Origin: Actinomycetota bacterium
GTDB taxonomy: Bacteria > Actinomycetota > Acidimicrobiia > Acidimicrobiales > Poriferisodalaceae
DNA: 64,000 bases
Assembly: GCA_014238065.1 (NCBI GenBank)
Contig: JABABU010000051.1
Span: 62,001-126,000, forward strand
Direction of reading: 5' to 3'
The notes under the pieces were generated by a model that was not told the origin of the DNA, made no database searches, and saw only the letters and a list, made by a program, of their open reading frames with translations. Shown piece after piece: positions 61,535 to 64,000 of this stretch (position 1 is the first letter of the stretch; every line of letters begins with the position of its first letter). Both the position numbers and the translations under genes were made by a program.

Positions 61535-62377
61535 ATGAGTGATTCAGTCGGACAATATCTCAACGAAATCGGCGCAGTTGCGCTGCTGAACGCTGCTGAC
61601 GAGCGCATGCTCGCCCAGCAGATCGAAGCAGGCCGTGCCGCTGGCGAACAACTGGAGTCAGGCGAAGTACTGACCGCTGCACAGAAGCGGCATATTCGCA
61701 ATGACATCAGGACCGCAGCGGCAGCACGCGATCGCTTCATCCGGGCCAACTTGCGCCTCGTGGTGAGCATCGCCCGCCGCTACCCGCTTCCCCCAGCTAT
61801 GGAGCTGCTTGACCTGATCCAGGAGGGCAACCTCGGCCTGGAACACGCCGTCGAGAAGTTCGACTGGCGCAAGGGTTTCAAGTTCTCCACCTATGCGACG
61901 TTCTGGATTCGCCAAGCGATCGGTCGTGCCCTCGATCAAAAGGCCAGTCTCGTCCGTCTGCCGTCAGATCGCTCGGCTTCGCTTCGTGCGGCACTCCGTG
62001 CCTCATCAGGAGACACCGACGGCCTCGATGACGAGCATGCATGGCTCCAGCGCATCAGCACGCCGACCTCGCTTGACCGTCCGGTCGGCGATGACGGCGA
62101 CTCCACACTGGTCGACCTCGTCGAGGACAAGAAGGTCGGCCCGGAGGACGAGATCATCGACAAGAACGAGAAGGAACTCGTTGTCGGTCTTCTAGGCAAC
62201 CTCGATGCACGGGCCCGTCTCGCCGTCGAGCGCCGCTTCGGTCTCGGTGACGGCGAGAAGCGAAGCTACCGAGAAGTCGGTGAAGAACTCGGTGTCACTG
62301 CCGAAGCCGCCCGCCGTCTAGTCAAGCGGGCAGTGAACGACCTCCGAGAAGACGCGGAGCGCATCGTCGCTGCCTGA
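61535..62377 (+). CDS. Sigma-70 family RNA polymerase sigma factor
   Basis: The 280-residue factor has region 1.2 (SVGQYLNEIGAVALLNAADE), region 2 (RFIRANLRLVVSIARRY, ELLDLIQEGNLGLEHAVEKF, and FKFSTYATFWIRQAIGRAL, the -10 recognition helix), a shortened region 3, and region 4 with SYREVGEELGVTAEAARRLV as the -35 recognition helix-turn-helix. No region 1.1, so it is a group 2/3 (alternative, principal-like) sigma. ATG start with GAGGAAA five bases before it. A palindrome within its promoter suggests tight control. Confidence 0.9.
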   Translation: MSDSVGQYLNEIGAVALLNAADERMLAQQIEAGRAAGEQLESGEVLTAAQKRHIRNDIRTAAAARDRFIRANLRLVVSIARRYPLPPAMELLDLIQEGNLGLEHAVEKFDWRKGFKFSTYATFWIRQAIGRALDQKASLVRLPSDRSASLRAALRASSGDTDGLDDEHAWLQRISTPTSLDRPVGDDGDSTLVDLVEDKKVGPEDEIIDKNEKELVVGLLGNLDARARLAVERRFGLGDGEKRSYREVGEELGVTAEAARRLVKRAVNDLREDAERIVAA

Positions 62378-62396
62378 CACAACAGCACCTCGTTTG

Positions 62397-62440
62397 CTGT
62401 CCCCGATTTCTCACCCTCTTGAGTGCGAAATCGGGGACAG
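62397..62440. terminator. 14-bp perfect inverted repeat between sigma factor and DAHP synthase genes
   Basis: CTGTCCCCGATTTC (62397-62410) and GAAATCGGGGACAG (62427-62440) form a perfect 14-bp stem around a 16-nt loop, 20 bp after the sigma stop. It could terminate the sigma transcript or act as an attenuator for the DAHP synthase. No T-run follows. Confidence 0.6.
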
Positions 62441-62488
62441 TTCGCGTATTCAGTTGGTTTTGAAGCGTTTGTCGACCACCATTTGTCT

Positions 62489-63841
62489 GTGACGACGACC
62501 TGGTCCCCATCCACCTGGACTGATCATCCGGCCAAGCAGCAACCGGAATGGCCTGATCAAGCGGCCCTGGATACCGCGTTCACCGAATTGGGCTCACGCC
62601 CGCCACTGATCTTCGCCGGTGAAGCCCGCAACCTCACCGCCGATCTGGCACGCGTCTGCAGAGGCGAAGCCTTTCTGCTCCAGGCCGGCGATTGTGCCGA
62701 GTCCTTCGACGTCGGCACCGCCGATGCCATCCGCGACAAGCTGAAGGTCATCTTGCAGATGGCAGCCGTTCTCCAGTACTCGGGCGGTGTGCCTGTGGTG
62801 AAAGTCGGCCGGATTGCAGGGCAGTTCGGCAAACCCCGATCGAGTGGCACCGAGACCATCGACGGCGTAGAACTCCCCTCGTTCCGCGGGCACATCGTCA
62901 ACGACTTCCCGTTCGACGAGATTTCCCGCGTCCCCGATCCGATGCGCCTCGTCCGGGCCTACGAACAGTCAGCGTCGACGCTGAACCTCCTTCGGGCATT
63001 CACTCGCGGCGGCTACGCCGACCTGCGCCAGGTCCACGAATGGAACCAAGAGTTCATTGCATCGAGCCCCATCGGTCAGCGCTATGAGGAGCTTGCCGAC
63101 GGCATCGAAAGGGCTCTGCGTTTCATGGCATCGACCGGCATCGATCTCGACACAGCCGCCATGCGTCAAGTCGATCTGTACACCTCGCACGAGGCCCTGA
63201 TTCTCGAGTACGAACAGGCTCTTACCAGGACCGACTCCATCACCGGCGACTGGTACGACTGCTCTGCCCACATGCTGTGGATCGGTGAGAGAACCCGCGA
63301 TGTCGACGGCGCTCACATGGAGTTCTTCGCTGGAGTGCATAACCCACTCGGCTGCAAAATCGGGCCGACAGTCGATCCCGATGAGTTGCTCGCCATCTGC
63401 GACAAACTCAACCCCGATCGCATCGCGGGTCGCCTGACACTCATTACCCGAATGGGTGCCGACGTCATCCAGGAGCGTCTTCCGAAGCTTCTCTTGGCTG
63501 CGCGCGACGCAGGCCATCCCGTGGTGTGGGTCTGCGACCCGATGCACGGCAACACATTCAGCACCGAAGATGGCACCAAAACCAGGCATTTCGACGCCAT
63601 CTTGCGAGAGGTCAGCGGCTTCTTCGCCGCGCACCGCGAAAGCGGAACCTGGCCCGGCGGTATTCATGTCGAACTCACGGGAGATGACGTCACCGAGTGT
63701 CTCGGGGGCGGAGACTCCCTCCAGGCCACCGACCTCGGAAGCCGCTATGAAACAATGTGCGACCCTCGCCTGAACGGACGCCAGTCCATCGATCTTGCGT
63801 TCGAGGCTGCCGAACTGCTTCGACCTGGCTCGATCAGCTGA
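62489..63841 (+). CDS. Class II 3-deoxy-7-phosphoheptulonate (DAHP) synthase
   Basis: The 450-residue enzyme joins phosphoenolpyruvate and erythrose 4-phosphate, the first step of aromatic amino-acid synthesis. It is the class II (plant/actinobacterial AroG) type: PPLIFAGEARNL, LQAGDCAESF (metal Cys), VKVGRIAGQFGKPRS, VDLYTSHEALILEYE, NPLGCKIGPTVDPDEL, LITRMGAD and HPVVWVCDPMHGNT. GTG 62489 is chosen; the Shine-Dalgarno is weak and an earlier in-frame start is possible. Confidence 0.93.
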   Translation: MTTTWSPSTWTDHPAKQQPEWPDQAALDTAFTELGSRPPLIFAGEARNLTADLARVCRGEAFLLQAGDCAESFDVGTADAIRDKLKVILQMAAVLQYSGGVPVVKVGRIAGQFGKPRSSGTETIDGVELPSFRGHIVNDFPFDEISRVPDPMRLVRAYEQSASTLNLLRAFTRGGYADLRQVHEWNQEFIASSPIGQRYEELADGIERALRFMASTGIDLDTAAMRQVDLYTSHEALILEYEQALTRTDSITGDWYDCSAHMLWIGERTRDVDGAHMEFFAGVHNPLGCKIGPTVDPDELLAICDKLNPDRIAGRLTLITRMGADVIQERLPKLLLAARDAGHPVVWVCDPMHGNTFSTEDGTKTRHFDAILREVSGFFAAHRESGTWPGGIHVELTGDDVTECLGGGDSLQATDLGSRYETMCDPRLNGRQSIDLAFEAAELLRPGSIS

Positions 63842-63888
63842 GGTAGGCGGTGCCGACGAGTTCGGCGGAAATGGTGTCCTCGGGCCGA

Positions 63889-63912
63889 CCGCCCTCACCG
63901 AGGTGAAGGCGG
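63889..63912 (+). terminator. Terminator after the DAHP synthase gene
   Basis: CCGCCCTCACC (63889-63899) and GGTGAAGGCGG (63902-63912) form an 11-bp stem with one mismatch, followed by GTTTCTGTT. It lies 48 bp after the stop and precedes the convergent gene. Confidence 0.65.
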
Positions 63913-63920
63913 GTTTCTGT

Positions 63921-64000
63921 TCAGCCGACGTCGAACACCGTCAGACGTCCCTGACCGTCCGGAATCCGAAAAAGGCGTCCTTCATCGTCGCCTGCAGTGA
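63921..64000 (-). CDS. C-terminal end of an unidentified gene (cut by window edge)
   Basis: On the minus strand an open frame enters from the right edge and stops with TGA at 63921-63923. The 25 visible residues (TAGDDEGRLFRIPDGQGRL, ending TVFDVG) read like a real protein end, and the DAHP synthase terminator stands just beyond. The family cannot be told from this much. Confidence 0.5.
   Translation of the reverse strand, partial: TAGDDEGRLFRIPDGQGRLTVFDVG

Noticed and set aside
1-64000. Mobile elements, CRISPR arrays, phage or rRNA genes
   Set aside because: Looked for transposase or integrase motifs, regularly spaced repeats and rRNA signatures; none seen.

Overview
This window looks like chromosomal DNA from a high-GC actinobacterium, most likely class Acidimicrobiia (Ilumatobacter-like). 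The evidence is a mycoredoxin-type glutaredoxin, a DUF3039 protein, an F420/LLM-type oxidoreductase, a coproporphyrin-type ferrochelatase, a class II DAHP synthase, a BldD homologue, actinobacterial LexA boxes of the form CGAAC-N4-GTTCG, and many GTG starts. Coding density is high. I see no insertion sequence, integrase, phage gene, CRISPR array or rRNA, and one tRNA gene.

Layout. 1-11.8 kb: ybeY (cut by the window edge) and phoH, an S9 peptidase, a glutaredoxin, an MpaB-type oxygenase opposite an acyl-ACP desaturase, a GH77 (MalQ-like) protein that has lost its catalytic residues, a lipoprotein, ferrochelatase and thymidine kinase. 11.9-21.1 kb: a DUF11 surface protein, the B12-dependent ribonucleotide reductase nrdJ with a cluster of DnaA-box-like sites upstream, a RibD-C reductase, the divergent SOS pair (LysM membrane protein / lexA) separated by five LexA boxes, and cysS. 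21.3-29.3 kb: the remnant of a flavin oxidoreductase gene, cupin and VOC proteins, an ABC-F ATPase, a molybdopterin oxidoreductase, two SDRs (one apparently starting at CTG) and, between them, a 66-residue ORF whose promoter spacer is filled by a perfect LexA box.

29.3-40.0 kb is a Tad/Flp pilus locus: CpaB-like, TadZ, then (after an inserted opposite-strand lipoprotein) TadA/CpaF, TadB, TadC, a Flp-like pilin, three TadE/G-like pseudopilins, a membrane-anchored pseudokinase and a LysM membrane protein. The two tad transcription units share a promoter with a TATTGACCAC box, and cpaF is preceded by 15-bp tandem repeats and a short coupled ORF.

40.1-52.7 kb is a housekeeping block: hemW, bldD (with an intact c-di-GMP signature), rsmE, dnaJ, hrcA, lepA, rpsT, holA, comEC and comEA, then a thioredoxin-TPR protein. 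The hrcA ribosome-binding site lies inside a potential hairpin, suggesting an RNA thermometer in place of CIRCE. 52.8-64 kb: a PAC2 protein, an LLM oxidoreductase, tRNA-Ala(GGC), a heliorhodopsin, small DUF1330 and SnoaL-like proteins, an EamA transporter, NudC, the nadD / LytR_C / rsfS cluster, a sigma-70 factor with a palindrome inside its promoter, and the class II DAHP synthase.

The most unusual items are the LexA-box-controlled small ORF, the possible hrcA thermometer, the heliorhodopsin, the pseudokinase at the end of the tad locus, the dead GH77 protein and the DnaA-box pairs upstream of nrdJ. All family assignments rest on reading motifs by eye; no database search was run.
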